Positions 38,112 through 47,436 of a DNA stretch of 64,000 nucleotides are shown here, one piece after another. The DNA lies in NCBI RefSeq assembly GCF_020510565.1, contig NZ_CP075189.1, forward strand, positions 4,020,501 through 4,084,500, in the 5' to 3' direction. The notes below the pieces were generated by a model, which had not been told where the DNA came from, made no database searches, and saw nothing but the letters and a program-made list of their open reading frames with translations. Each line of letters opens with the position of its first letter. Positions within the stretch are counted from its first letter, which is position 1. The position numbers were made by a program, and so were the translations under genes. The DNA is from Ferribacterium limneticum (GTDB taxonomy: Bacteria > Pseudomonadota > Gammaproteobacteria > Burkholderiales > Rhodocyclaceae).

Positions 38112-38537
38112 ATGGCTATGACTGTTCATTGTGATGTTGTCAGTGCTGAAGAATCGATCTTCTCCGGCCTGGTAGAAATAGCAGTGTTTCCCGGCGAAGC
38201 CGGGGAACTCGGCATTCTTCCGCGGCACACACCGCTGCTGACTCGCATCAAGCCCGGCACCATTCGTTTGAAGGTGCCGAACCAGAGCGAGTTTGAATTG
38301 GTGTATGTTTCCGGCGGCATGCTGGAAGTTCAGCCCGACATGATTACCGTGTTGGCTGATACTGCGATTCGTGCCCATGATCTGGACGAAGCCAAGGCAA
38401 TGGAAGCCAAGAAGCGTGCCGAAGAGGCTCTCGCCAATCGGAACGCCGAAATGGATTACGCCACGGCTGAAGCCGAACTGGCACAAGCTGTTGCCCAGTT
38501 GCAAGCAATCCAGCGCCTGCGCAAGCACACGCACTAA
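38112..38537 (+). CDS. atpC: ATP synthase F1 subunit epsilon
   Basis: A 141-residue regulatory subunit: an N-terminal beta-sandwich ([33 protein letters not shown]) and a C-terminal two-helix hairpin that can inhibit ATP hydrolysis. GGAG precedes the start. Last gene of the operon. Confidence 0.97.
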   Translation: MAMTVHCDVVSAEESIFSGLVEIAVFPGEAGELGILPRHTPLLTRIKPGTIRLKVPNQSEFELVYVSGGMLEVQPDMITVLADTAIRAHDLDEAKAMEAKKRAEEALANRNAEMDYATAEAELAQAVAQLQAIQRLRKHTH

Positions 38538-38554
38538 TTCCGGAATTCCGGATC

Positions 38555-38582
38555 AAAAAAGGCAGCCTAGGCTGCCTTTTTT
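38555..38582. terminator. Terminator of the atp operon, bidirectional
   Basis: A perfect 13-bp stem (AAAAAAGGCAGCC and its complement) with a TA loop, flanked by A6 on one side and T6 on the other. It can end atp transcription on the plus strand and ubiJ transcription on the minus strand. Confidence 0.95.
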
Positions 38583-38603
38583 ATTTCTATCCGGCGGAAA
38601 CAA

Positions 38604-39173
38604 TTACAGCCGGGAAATACGCTTTTCCAGTCTCGCCACATCATCCCGCAAACAACTCACGTCCCCTCCAAATACTGTTACCTCGCGATTTGGTGCCAGC
38701 ATTCCGGACTCCTCAACAGCGTACTCAGAGAAATTCTCGGCAACCCGTCCGACGGCATCCTGAATTGCCGCAGCCAGTGTCTGACCAAGCCGGGCAAGGC
38801 GTCGAGCCGGGATGTCGCCGACCAGTTGCGCGAGATCGGCCTCGGCATCCCATCGCAGATTGCGCAACACGAACGCCAGGCTTTCGGCGATATCGGCGGA
38901 ACCACCAAGTTTCACTGACGAGAACAGCGTGTCGCGCTTGAATAGAAAACGAGCCGGCAAATCCGATGGCAAGGTGATGCTGACATCGGCTTGGAGCGCC
39001 TTGTCACCAGGTTGAAACAGGCCTCGCTCGTCGATGCTCAACCGGAGAACAAAAAACCCGGAATCAATCAGTAGCTGTGCGCCGGAGTGCGAAATTAGCC
39101 GTGCCTGCGCCCAACTTTCACCTTGAATCAAATGATTCAGGGCGCGAATAGCCAGTGGATTAAGCGCTTCCAT
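38604..39173 (-). CDS. ubiJ: Ubiquinone biosynthesis accessory factor UbiJ
   Basis: A 189-residue protein. An SCP2-like lipid-binding fold (about 20-125: LQADVSITLPSDLPARFLFK, LGGSADIAESLAFVL) is followed by a C-terminal coiled coil (CLRDDVARLEKRISRL). UbiJ helps build the soluble Ubi complex that handles ubiquinone intermediates. It is directly downstream of ubiE, as in E. coli. The ATG at 39173 is preferred over a TTG at 39182. Confidence 0.88.
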   Translation of the reverse strand: MEALNPLAIRALNHLIQGESWAQARLISHSGAQLLIDSGFFVLRLSIDERGLFQPGDKALQADVSITLPSDLPARFLFKRDTLFSSVKLGGSADIAESLAFVLRNLRWDAEADLAQLVGDIPARRLARLGQTLAAAIQDAVGRVAENFSEYAVEESGMLAPNREVTVFGGDVSCLRDDVARLEKRISRL

Positions 39174-39184
39174 TGAATGCAAGC

Positions 39185-39922
39185 CTAGAACTTGAATCCG
39201 CGATGCAGGGCGACGACACCCAGAGCCAGATTGAAATACTCGACTTTTTCGAGGCCGACCTGCTCCATCATGGTTTTCAGTTCCTCCTGCCCGGGGTGGA
39301 CGCGAATCGACTCCGAGAGGTAGCGATAGCTGTCGGAGTCGTTGGTGACCAATTTGCCAACCTGCGGAATGACCTTGAAGGAATAGAAATCATAAAGCGG
39401 CGCTAGCGGCTTCCAGACCTGCGAGAACTCGAGTACCAGCAGGCGGCCACCGGGACGCAGGACACGTCGCATTTCGGCCAGCGCGGCATCCTTGTGCGTC
39501 ATGTTGCGCAAGCCGAAGGCGACAGTGACGCAATCGAACCAGTCGTCAGGGAAAGGGAGCTTCTCCGCGTCGCACTGCGCCACCGGCAGCATGTATCCCT
39601 TGTCAAGCAGGCGATCGCGGCCGCGGGCCAGCATCGCGTTGTTGATGTCGGTCAGCCACACTTGGCCGCTTTTACCGACACGCTTGGCGAAGGCCAGTGA
39701 CAGGTCGCCGGTGCCACCAGCCACATCGAGTACGCGTGAACCTTCGCGAACGCCACTGCGCTGGATGGTGAAAGCTTTCCAAAGTCGGTGCATACCGCCC
39801 GACATCAAATCATTCATCAGGTCGTAGCGACTGGCGACCGAATCGAATACGTCGGCGACCCGCCGGGCCTTCTCCTGCTCGGCGACGGTTTCGTAGCCAA
39901 AATGGGTTTTATCGTTGTTCAT
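39185..39922 (-). CDS. ubiE: Ubiquinone/menaquinone C-methyltransferase UbiE
   Basis: A 245-residue SAM-dependent methyltransferase. SAM motif: [17 protein letters not shown]. UbiE signatures: [20 protein letters not shown], and [14 protein letters not shown] with [15 protein letters not shown]. It methylates the benzoquinol ring in ubiquinone (and menaquinone, if made) synthesis. Followed by ubiJ. Confidence 0.97.
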   Translation of the reverse strand: MNNDKTHFGYETVAEQEKARRVADVFDSVASRYDLMNDLMSGGMHRLWKAFTIQRSGVREGSRVLDVAGGTGDLSLAFAKRVGKSGQVWLTDINNAMLARGRDRLLDKGYMLPVAQCDAEKLPFPDDWFDCVTVAFGLRNMTHKDAALAEMRRVLRPGGRLLVLEFSQVWKPLAPLYDFYSFKVIPQVGKLVTNDSDSYRYLSESIRVHPGQEELKTMMEQVGLEKVEYFNLALGVVALHRGFKF

Positions 39923-39926
39923 GATT

Positions 39927-40346
39927 TCAGTGATGATGGCCGCAGCTTCCGCCAGCCGGACGTGATGAGGTGTCTATATCGCGCGACAGCCCCTGTTTTT
40001 CGATTTGCGTCAGGTATTCCTGCCACAACTCGTCATGATGCTTTCCCAGGTTGTAGAGCATGTCCCACGAATAGAGGCCGCTGTCATGACCGTCAGAGAA
40101 GACAAGGCGCAGGGCATACGTACCGACGGGTTCGATCCGCTCAATGTCGACATTGCGCTTTCCTGTTTGCAGGGTTTCCTGGCCTGGGCCATGACCGCGC
40201 GCCTCGGCTGAGGGCGTATAGACGCGCAGAAATTCGAAATCCAGCGCATAGCTTTCACCTTCGGCGTAGATCAACTCCAGCCGACGGGACTTTTGGTGCA
40301 GCTTGATTTCGCTCGGTATCGGGGTGTCTCGATCAATACCAGCCAT
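39927..40346 (-). CDS. DUF971 family protein
   Basis: A 139-residue protein with the DUF971 fold seen at the N-terminus of gamma-butyrobetaine hydroxylase ([20 protein letters not shown], then [20 protein letters not shown]). Free-standing members sit beside Fe-S or quinone genes; their role is not settled. The tail ends in GGSCGHHH, a possible metal patch. Four bases separate it from ubiE, so it probably leads that operon. Confidence 0.85.
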   Translation of the reverse strand: MAGIDRDTPIPSEIKLHQKSRRLELIYAEGESYALDFEFLRVYTPSAEARGHGPGQETLQTGKRNVDIERIEPVGTYALRLVFSDGHDSGLYSWDMLYNLGKHHDELWQEYLTQIEKQGLSRDIDTSSRPAGGSCGHHH

Positions 40347-40408
40347 AGTTTTCTCCAGAATGAGGGCGCTAGTTTAGCGCACTCATCGCCGGGCGATGCC
40401 GGGATAGG

Positions 40409-42013
40409 TCAAATCACCTGATAGCTGATACGGTCATAATCGGTGCCGCGCTGAAGAATATGGTTCATCCGCAGTTGCCAAGGCGTCTCCTCCCCGGAAG
40501 AGACATCCAGTATCCGGCTAGCCTGATACATTCCCGGCGGCAGAACAATTGATCCTTCTTCCTTGATCGCCGGCACCGGCGGCAGCAGGAAAGCGCGCAC
40601 AAAGCGCTCGTTGTTGCCGGCCTTCATCGTTGCAACCCGCACAGCGATACCGGTCGGCATGCCGGGCAGAGTGGCTACACCGACGATCAATCCGCCATCG
40701 TCTTCCTGCATCAGCCACGTCGCCTGGACCAGCAGAAAGTGATCGCCGTCGTGCGGACAGACCACCATGAGCTGACCATGCGATATCCGCATCCCGGCGC
40801 AACTGCGCCCTAGGCGGAAGCCGTTAGCCGAATGATTAATCACTGACCATTGGTCGATCGGATAGCTGATCAGCGGCTTGATGGCGGGCGTCTGATCTGA
40901 ATCGACACGCTCGCCGAAGGTGAACAACTGGTCGAATTCTCCGCGCGAGAAGGCAGCGGCCGAATCGGGCTGTTCAAACTCCTTGCCAGTGATGCAAAAG
41001 TGGATTGCCTCGAAACCAACCGCGACCCGGGCAATGCCCTCGGTGGAAAAACGGCGAAAACGACGCGGCGAAGCAGACTGCGTCCAGGGCCGGGAAAGGT
41101 GGTCGAGCAGGCCGATAACGTGACCACTGGTTTCCTCACCGAGACCAAGCTGCGACGGCGTCATACGTTGACGAAGCTGGCTCAGCATGTGATTGATCTG
41201 CAGCCCCAGCCGTGCGGTATCGAGCCGCCGCGTGTCGGCAGATGGCTCGTCGGCAACGGCTGTTGGGTGCAGCGGCGCATCCTTCATGAGTTCGATGACG
41301 TAGGCCGGAACCTCGAGGTCATCTTCCAGCTTGTGAATGGAGACCAACGGCGCCCACATGCCGGCCCAGCGCCGGATCAGGTTGAGGTTGCGGACGCTGT
41401 TGCTGTAGGGGCTGGCAATGTCGATGAGCAGCAAGGTCGTGTAGGCGGCGGCGCAATGAGTTGCCTGCAGGCTGTTCTCGAGAGCATCCTCGACCGGCGT
41501 GTAGGCGATGCCCCATTCCTCGGCAGTTTCGTAGAAACCGTGCAGGTCCAGCCAGATACCGGGCGGCAAATCGCGGCGCGCGCGGTAGTGCTCGAGGATG
41601 ACCATGCCCGTGTAATACAGACAACGGTGCAGAATGGTGGCCATCATGGAGAGGTATTGCGCACTCTCCGAATCCGGTTCCTCGCGTTGGGCGCACAGTG
41701 CATAGGCCTTGCCCATCTTGCGCCAGGCGGTGACTACCTGCTGGAAATAAGACTCTTCTTCGTCTGCCAGCGGCAGCGCCCGGTTGTGATAACGCCTGGC
41801 CATTTCCTCTTCGACGAAGCACATCGGCGCCCGCGCCTGTTCGAGCAGGGCGAGCAGTACCCCGGAATCGGGTGGAGCGATGAGCAGCGAGTCAATGAAG
41901 CTCATCAGCTGTCGCTCGGCGACAATCGGATTGGCCAACGACAACTGGGAGAGATAGTTCATCCCGCTTTGTATGTCTGAAATTACGGGAACTTCAACGG
42001 CGGTCGTGTTCAT
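40409..42013 (-). CDS. Conserved hypothetical protein, possible PilZ-like C-terminal region
   Basis: A 534-residue soluble protein with no confident family. The N-terminal 330 residues are predicted helical. Further on, PRRFRRFSTEG and, about 80 residues later, INHSANGFRLG resemble the RxxxR and (D/N)xSxxG c-di-GMP-binding motifs of PilZ domains, though the spacing is larger than usual. The window has several c-di-GMP enzymes, so a receptor role is conceivable. It lies 11 bases downstream of the HIT gene on the same strand. Confidence 0.6.
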   Translation of the reverse strand: MNTTAVEVPVISDIQSGMNYLSQLSLANPIVAERQLMSFIDSLLIAPPDSGVLLALLEQARAPMCFVEEEMARRYHNRALPLADEEESYFQQVVTAWRKMGKAYALCAQREEPDSESAQYLSMMATILHRCLYYTGMVILEHYRARRDLPPGIWLDLHGFYETAEEWGIAYTPVEDALENSLQATHCAAAYTTLLLIDIASPYSNSVRNLNLIRRWAGMWAPLVSIHKLEDDLEVPAYVIELMKDAPLHPTAVADEPSADTRRLDTARLGLQINHMLSQLRQRMTPSQLGLGEETSGHVIGLLDHLSRPWTQSASPRRFRRFSTEGIARVAVGFEAIHFCITGKEFEQPDSAAAFSRGEFDQLFTFGERVDSDQTPAIKPLISYPIDQWSVINHSANGFRLGRSCAGMRISHGQLMVVCPHDGDHFLLVQATWLMQEDDGGLIVGVATLPGMPTGIAVRVATMKAGNNERFVRAFLLPPVPAIKEEGSIVLPPGMYQASRILDVSSGEETPWQLRMNHILQRGTDYDRISYQVI

Positions 42014-42024
42014 GATCCCCAGCC

Positions 42025-42456
42025 TTATTCGATATTTTCCAGCGCTTCGGCCAATGCCTGCGCCAGAACGGCATCACTAACCACAGGCCTTGGCGCCAGG
42101 CCCTCCCGCCGGACCCCTCCCCACACCGGTTCGGGAAAATGCCGGTCGTCCTGCCAGCGCGGAATGACGTGCCAATGGACATGCGGAACCATGTTGCCGA
42201 AACTGGCCAGATTCATTTTATCCGGAATGAATAATTGGCGAACAACTGATTCGACAGCAAAAACGACGCGCATCAGCATGAGTTGATGATTTGCCGCCAT
42301 ATCGGTCATCTCGCGGACATGATCTTTCCAGATAACGCGGCAAAAACCCGGGTAATGCGGGTCGTCCACCCTGACGACGCGGCAAAGCGCCGACTGCCAG
42401 AGAATGGCCCCGCCGGGGTTCATGCACAAATCACAGGACTGAATGTCGTTACCCAT
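42025..42456 (-). CDS. HIT-family nucleotide-binding protein
   Basis: A 143-residue histidine-triad protein with PHVHWHVIPR (His92, His94, His96). Members hydrolyse AMP-linked or similar nucleotides. CDLC near the N-terminus may be part of a zinc site. It is followed closely by the hypothetical gene. Confidence 0.9.
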   Translation of the reverse strand: MGNDIQSCDLCMNPGGAILWQSALCRVVRVDDPHYPGFCRVIWKDHVREMTDMAANHQLMLMRVVFAVESVVRQLFIPDKMNLASFGNMVPHVHWHVIPRWQDDRHFPEPVWGGVRREGLAPRPVVSDAVLAQALAEALENIE

Positions 42457-42536
42457 GCCATCTCGCTCCGGATATCCACGAAGGATTACACCGAAGTAGA
42501 AATATCACAAGCCGCCCCGCAAAAGAACCGGCTATT

Positions 42537-42572
42537 TCACGGTCAACCGGAAAAAACGGGCAAAAATCAAAG
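42537..42572 (-). repeat. 36-bp dispersed element, copy 7 (supplies a stop codon)
   Basis: On the minus strand it runs from CTTTGATTTTTGCCCG to CCGGTTGACCGTGA. The TGA at 42567-42569 in it ends the FAD/Fe-S oxidoreductase gene. Confidence 0.9.
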
Positions 42573-45500
42573 AAGAACCCGTTCAATCCCGCCCGTATTG
42601 GCCTTTCCGACGTAATCCGCCATCCAGTTTTCGCCTAGCAGGTGCTTGGCCAGTTCGACCACGATGTAATCTGCCTTGGTCCCGGCATCGTCGTCGTAAC
42701 GGGAAAGGCCCTGCAGACAGGCCGGGCAGGAAGTCAGAATCTTGACGTCGCCCTTGAAACCGTCGACGCGCAGCTTGGCAGCCCCGCTCTCGATTTCTTC
42801 CTGCTTGCGAAACTTGACCTGCGTGGCGACATCCGGCCGGGAATAGGCGAAAGAACCGGCGTCGCCGCAGCAACGGTCGGTCAGCGGCACTTCCTGGCCC
42901 ATCAGCGCCTTGGTCACGGCGAGAGGGGCGTAGGCCTTCATCGGCGTGTGACAGGGGTCGTGGTACATGTAGCGCGTGCCGCTGACACCTTCGAGCTTTA
43001 CGCCCTTTTCCATGAGGTACTCGTGGATGTCGAGCAGGCGACAACCGGGGAATATCTTCTCGAACTGGTACTTCTGCAGCTGATCCATGCAGGTGCCGCA
43101 GGAAACGATGACCGTCTTGATGTCGAGATAGTTGAGCGTATTGGCGACGCGATGGAAGAGCACGCGGTTGTCCGTCGTGATCTTCTGGCCCTTGTCTTCG
43201 TCGCCCGAAGCCGTCTGCGGATAGCCGCAGCACAGGTAACCCGGCGGCAGCACGGTGGTCACACCGACTTCGTAGAGCATCGCCTGCGTCGCCAGACCGA
43301 CCTGCGAGAACAGGCGCTCGGAACCGCATCCGGGGAAATAGAAGACGGCATCCGATTCCTCGGTCGTCTTGCGCGGATTGCGGATGACCGGGATGACCTT
43401 GTCGTCCTCGATATCGAGCAGGGCGCGCGAGGTGCGCTTGGGCAGATTGCCCGGCATCGGGCGATTGAGGAAGTGGATGATCTGCGTCTTGACCGTCGGC
43501 GCGCCGACCGTCGCTGGCGGATGTTTGCGGCTATCCTGGACGAAACCAAGCGCCTTGGCCGCCTTGTGGGCGAGGCGCTGGGCCTTGAAGCCGAAGTCCA
43601 TCATGCCGAAACGCATGAGCTTGATGGTCGCCGGATCTTTGAGGTTGAGGTAAGTCATCGCCGCAAAGGTGCCGGGGCTGAAGCGCTTTTTCTCCTGCTT
43701 GCGCAGAAAATTGCGCATGGCGACCGAAACATCACCGAAATCGATGTCGACCGGGCATGGTTTGACGCAGCGATGGCAGACCGTGCAATGGTCGGCGACA
43801 TCGTTGAATTCGTCGAAATGCTTGAGCGAAATCCCGCGCCGGGTCTGCTCTTCGTAGAGGAAGGCTTCGACCAGCAGCGAGGTCGCCAGAATCTTGTTGC
43901 GCGGCGAGTAGAGCAGGTTGGCCCGCGGTACGTGCGTCGAGCAGACCGGCTTGCATTTGCCGCAACGCAGGCAGTCCTTGACCATGTCGGAAATCTTGCC
44001 GATTTCAGACTGTTCCATGATCAGCGATTCGGTACCGAGCAGGCTGAACGACGGCGTGTAGGCGTTGCCGAGGTCGCCGCCGGGCATCAGCTTGCCCTTG
44101 TTGAAGCGGCCTTCCGGGTCGACCTTCTGCTTGTAGGCGCGGAAGGGGCCGAGTTCTTCTTCGGTCAGGAATTCGAGCTTGGTGATACCGATGCCGTGTT
44201 CGCCGGAAATCACGCCATCCAGCCCGCGAGCGATGTGCATGATGCGCTCAACCGCCTTGTTGGCTGTCTGCAGCATTTCGTAATTGTCAGAATTGACCGG
44301 CAGGTTGGTATGCACGTTGCCATCGCCGGCGTGCATGTGCAGCGCGACGAAAACGCGGCCGCGCAGCACTTCCTTGTGGATCGCTTCGATGCGCTCAATT
44401 ATCGGGCGATAGACGCCGCCGTCGAAAATCTTGGCCAGCCGGGCGTGCAGTTCCTGCTTCCACGACGTGCGGACGGAGTAATCCTGCAGGCGGTGGAACA
44501 AGGTCGGATTTTCGGCCCGGTTGGTCAGTTCGCCGGCCACCACACCATAAGACGCGAAGCGCGATTCGGCTTCGGCCAGCGGCAGGTCGAGGTTTTCGAG
44601 CAGCCATTCCCAGCGCAGACGCACGGCTTCGACGTAATCGATTGCCGCCTGCCGGCGGTCGCCGATCAGCACGTCGGTATCGAGCGTCGTATCGCCGCGA
44701 TGCAGCGGCAGGTCGCCCTTGAGGAATTCAGAAAGCGCGTCGCACAGCGCCAGCTTGTTCTGCGTCGACAGCTCGATGTTGATGCGCTCGATGCCGTCGC
44801 AGTAATCGCCCATGCGCGGCAGCGGGATGACCACGTCCTCGTTGAGCTTGAAGGCATTGGTGTGGCGTGAAATGGCAGCGGTACGCGAACGGTCGAGCCA
44901 GAATTTCTTGCGCGTTTCGGCGTTTACCGCGATAAAACCCTCAGCAGCGCGCAGGTTGCACATGCGGACAACTTCCGAGGCGGCAGCCATCACGGCGTTT
45001 TCGTCGTGACCGACGAGATCGCCGATCAGGACCATCTTCGGCCGACCGTGGCGCTTGGCCTTGGTGGCGTAGCCGACGGCCTTCACGTAACGTTCGTCAA
45101 GGTGCTCCAGACCGGCCAGCTGGACGCCGGCGGCGTGCCCGGCACCGCCCGGCTTGAAGTAATCGGTAATCTCGACGATGGCCGGCACGGCTTCGCGGAC
45201 CTGGCCGAAGAACTCCAGGCAAACGGTGCGCGAGATCGGCGGCATCTTGTGCAGCACCCAGCGGGCGGCGACGATGATGCCGTCGGTGCCTTCCTTCTGC
45301 ACACCGGGAATGCCGCCGAGAAACTTGTCGGTGACGTCCTTGCCCAGCCCGATCTTGCGGCAGGCGGCGCCCGGCAAAGTCAGGATTTCTTCGCCGAGCA
45401 GCTTCTTTCCACTCGGGTCGAAGCGCTTGAGGCGGAATTCAACGTTTTCCTGTTCGTGAATCTTGCCGAAATTGTGATTGACGCGTTCGACTTCCAGCCA

Positions 45501-46442
45501 GTTGCCGTCCGGATCGACCATCTTCCACCAGGCCAGATTGTCGAGCGCGGTGCCCCACAGCACGGCCTTTTTGCCGCCAGCGTTCATGGCGATGTTGCCG
45601 CCGATGCAGGAAGCGGAGGCCGAAGTCGGATCAACGGCGAAAACGCGGCCAGCCAGCGAAGCGGCTTCGGAAACGCGGTCGGTCACGACGCCGGCGCCGG
45701 TGCGGATGGTAGCGTAGGGCGTTTCATGGCCGGCCAGCACCAGTTCTTCAACCGGGCCGATGTCGATCAACTTTTCAGTGTTGATGACCGCCGCGTAAGG
45801 CGTCAGCGGCACGGCGCCGCCGGTGTAGCCGGTGCCGCCGCCACGGGCGATGATGGTCAGGCCGGCTTCGATACAGCCGCGGACGAGGTGGCCGATTTCC
45901 TCTTCAGTGTCCGGATTGAGGACGACGAAGGGATATTCGACGCGCCAGTCAGTTGCGTCAGTGACGTGCGAGACGCGGGCCAGGCCGTCGAAAGCAATGT
46001 TGTCCTTGCGCGTGTGCTTGCTCAGGATGCGCGTGACCTTGCGGCGCAAATCCCAGGTTTCGCCAAAACGTTCGGCAAAGCGGTTGACCGCGATGCGCGC
46101 CGCGTCGACCAGACGCTTGACCTTGGCCGCCCGTTCGACGTCCTCGCCTTCGGTCGCTTCGCGCCGCTTTTCGACCTCGTTGAGCCGGTGGTGCAGGGCG
46201 TTGACCAGCGCATCGCGACGCTCGCGATTGTCAAGCAGGTCGTCTTCGAGATACGGGTTGCGCTGCACGACCCAGATGTCGCCCAGCACCTCGTAGAGCA
46301 TGCGGGCCGAACGGCCGGTGACGCGCTCGGAACGGAGCTCGTCGAGCACCGCCCAATTGTCGGCGCCAAGCAGGCGGATGACGATCTCGCGATCGGAAAA
46401 CGAAGTGTAGTTGTAAGGTATTTCGCGCAAGCGAGCAGTCAT
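42567..46442 (-). CDS. Large FAD-linked oxidase / Fe-S oxidoreductase (DUF3683 fusion), probable D-2-hydroxyacid dehydrogenase
   Basis: A 1291-residue three-part enzyme. The N-terminus (about 1-150) is DUF3683-like. A GlcD/D-lactate-dehydrogenase FAD domain follows ([10 protein letters not shown] at about 196; [17 protein letters not shown]) with the FAD-oxidase C domain to about 790 ([27 protein letters not shown]). Then come two ferredoxin-type sets, [11 protein letters not shown] (about 820) and [11 protein letters not shown] (about 885), and two CCG domains (CCGYPQ about 1069, SCGTC about 1115, CCGDAGS about 1193, SCPAC about 1233). It probably oxidises D-lactate or a similar 2-hydroxyacid and passes electrons to quinone. 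Its stop lies in repeat copy 7. Confidence 0.88.
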   Translation of the reverse strand: MTARLREIPYNYTSFSDREIVIRLLGADNWAVLDELRSERVTGRSARMLYEVLGDIWVVQRNPYLEDDLLDNRERRDALVNALHHRLNEVEKRREATEGEDVERAAKVKRLVDAARIAVNRFAERFGETWDLRRKVTRILSKHTRKDNIAFDGLARVSHVTDATDWRVEYPFVVLNPDTEEEIGHLVRGCIEAGLTIIARGGGTGYTGGAVPLTPYAAVINTEKLIDIGPVEELVLAGHETPYATIRTGAGVVTDRVSEAASLAGRVFAVDPTSASASCIGGNIAMNAGGKKAVLWGTALDNLAWWKMVDPDGNWLEVERVNHNFGKIHEQENVEFRLKRFDPSGKKLLGEEILTLPGAACRKIGLGKDVTDKFLGGIPGVQKEGTDGIIVAARWVLHKMPPISRTVCLEFFGQVREAVPAIVEITDYFKPGGAGHAAGVQLAGLEHLDERYVKAVGYATKAKRHGRPKMVLIGDLVGHDENAVMAAASEVVRMCNLRAAEGFIAVNAETRKKFWLDRSRTAAISRHTNAFKLNEDVVIPLPRMGDYCDGIERINIELSTQNKLALCDALSEFLKGDLPLHRGDTTLDTDVLIGDRRQAAIDYVEAVRLRWEWLLENLDLPLAEAESRFASYGVVAGELTNRAENPTLFHRLQDYSVRTSWKQELHARLAKIFDGGVYRPIIERIEAIHKEVLRGRVFVALHMHAGDGNVHTNLPVNSDNYEMLQTANKAVERIMHIARGLDGVISGEHGIGITKLEFLTEEELGPFRAYKQKVDPEGRFNKGKLMPGGDLGNAYTPSFSLLGTESLIMEQSEIGKISDMVKDCLRCGKCKPVCSTHVPRANLLYSPRNKILATSLLVEAFLYEEQTRRGISLKHFDEFNDVADHCTVCHRCVKPCPVDIDFGDVSVAMRNFLRKQEKKRFSPGTFAAMTYLNLKDPATIKLMRFGMMDFGFKAQRLAHKAAKALGFVQDSRKHPPATVGAPTVKTQIIHFLNRPMPGNLPKRTSRALLDIEDDKVIPVIRNPRKTTEESDAVFYFPGCGSERLFSQVGLATQAMLYEVGVTTVLPPGYLCCGYPQTASGDEDKGQKITTDNRVLFHRVANTLNYLDIKTVIVSCGTCMDQLQKYQFEKIFPGCRLLDIHEYLMEKGVKLEGVSGTRYMYHDPCHTPMKAYAPLAVTKALMGQEVPLTDRCCGDAGSFAYSRPDVATQVKFRKQEEIESGAAKLRVDGFKGDVKILTSCPACLQGLSRYDDDAGTKADYIVVELAKHLLGENWMADYVGKANTGGIERVLL

Positions 46443-46596
46443 GAGGCGACCAGAATCAATAGCGTTAAAGGTGGAATTTTAGCGTACCGGAGGGGTACGC
46501 AACGAGCACGGGTACCTTCCGACAGAAATTAGCCCCAAATGTTCTACTTATATTGATGAGGGGAGTAAAATATTACAAAAGTTATAGGTATTCTAA

Positions 46597-47436
46597 ATGC
46601 ATCGGCGACACATCCTCAGATGGCTAGGCATTTTGCCCTTCATGCAGTACGCCACTGCAGAAGGGGTGGAGTCCCGTCCGCTGCGTCTGGGCATCATGCC
46701 CTTCAATTCGACGCTGGCCCTGTTCAAGACCCATCAGCCCTTGCGCCAGTATCTGCAGAACGAGTTGGGGCGACCCATCGAGCTTTTCACCGCCGCCGAC
46801 TACTTCACCTTTCTGAATAGCTCGCTGGCCGGCGAATACGACCTCCTGATCACCGGCCCGCATTTCGGCGTGATGTGCCTGCAGTCCTATGAAGCGATGG
46901 TTCGCTACAAGGCCGTGCTCCAGCCGGTCTTCGTCGTTCGTCCGAATTCCGGCATCCGTTCGCTCGACGACCTGCGAGGCAAGCGCATCGGCCTCTCCAG
47001 CCGTCTTTCGATTTCCTCGATTGGCGGGGTCAAATGGTTGCTCGACCACGGCATGCAGATGGGCCGCGATTACCAACTGTTCGAACGCGCCACCCATGGC
47101 GCCGCTGTCGCCGCCGTGGCTGTCGGCGAGCTGGATGCCGCCCTGACGACGCACACGCCGCTGCATCAGGTGCCGGAAGATGTCAGGGCCAAAGTCAGCA
47201 TCCTGCCCATCGACGTCAGCGTCCCGCATTTGATGACGCTCGGCCACCATCGACTGGGCAAGGCCGAACTCAAGCGGATACGTTCCGCCCTGCTCAAATT
47301 CGGGAGCACTGCGCCGGGCCAGGCCTTCTTCCGCGACACTGGCTATGAGAACTACGCGGCAATCACGCCCGAAGACATCGAGTCGCTCGCCCCCTATGTC
47401 ACGCTGACCAAAGCGCTGCTTGGACACCCAACCTGA
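46597..47436 (+). CDS. PhnD-like periplasmic phosphate/phosphonate-type binding protein
   Basis: A 279-residue solute-binding protein with an N-terminal signal (RRHILRWLGILPFMQYATA) and the PhnD/ABC-phosphonate pattern (LRLGIMPFNSTLALF, GEYDLLITGPHFG, LRGKRIGLSSRLSISSIGG). No transporter genes follow. Instead its stop overlaps the start of a membrane GGDEF-EAL gene by one base (TGATG), which suggests that it senses a ligand for that protein. Confidence 0.85.
   Translation: MHRRHILRWLGILPFMQYATAEGVESRPLRLGIMPFNSTLALFKTHQPLRQYLQNELGRPIELFTAADYFTFLNSSLAGEYDLLITGPHFGVMCLQSYEAMVRYKAVLQPVFVVRPNSGIRSLDDLRGKRIGLSSRLSISSIGGVKWLLDHGMQMGRDYQLFERATHGAAVAAVAVGELDAALTTHTPLHQVPEDVRAKVSILPIDVSVPHLMTLGHHRLGKAELKRIRSALLKFGSTAPGQAFFRDTGYENYAAITPEDIESLAPYVTLTKALLGHPT

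Noticed and set aside
42642..44870. 742-codon open frame opposite the FAD/Fe-S oxidoreductase
   Set aside because: Antisense shadow of a clear gene with conserved Fe-S motifs; its translation is low-complexity and unlike any family.
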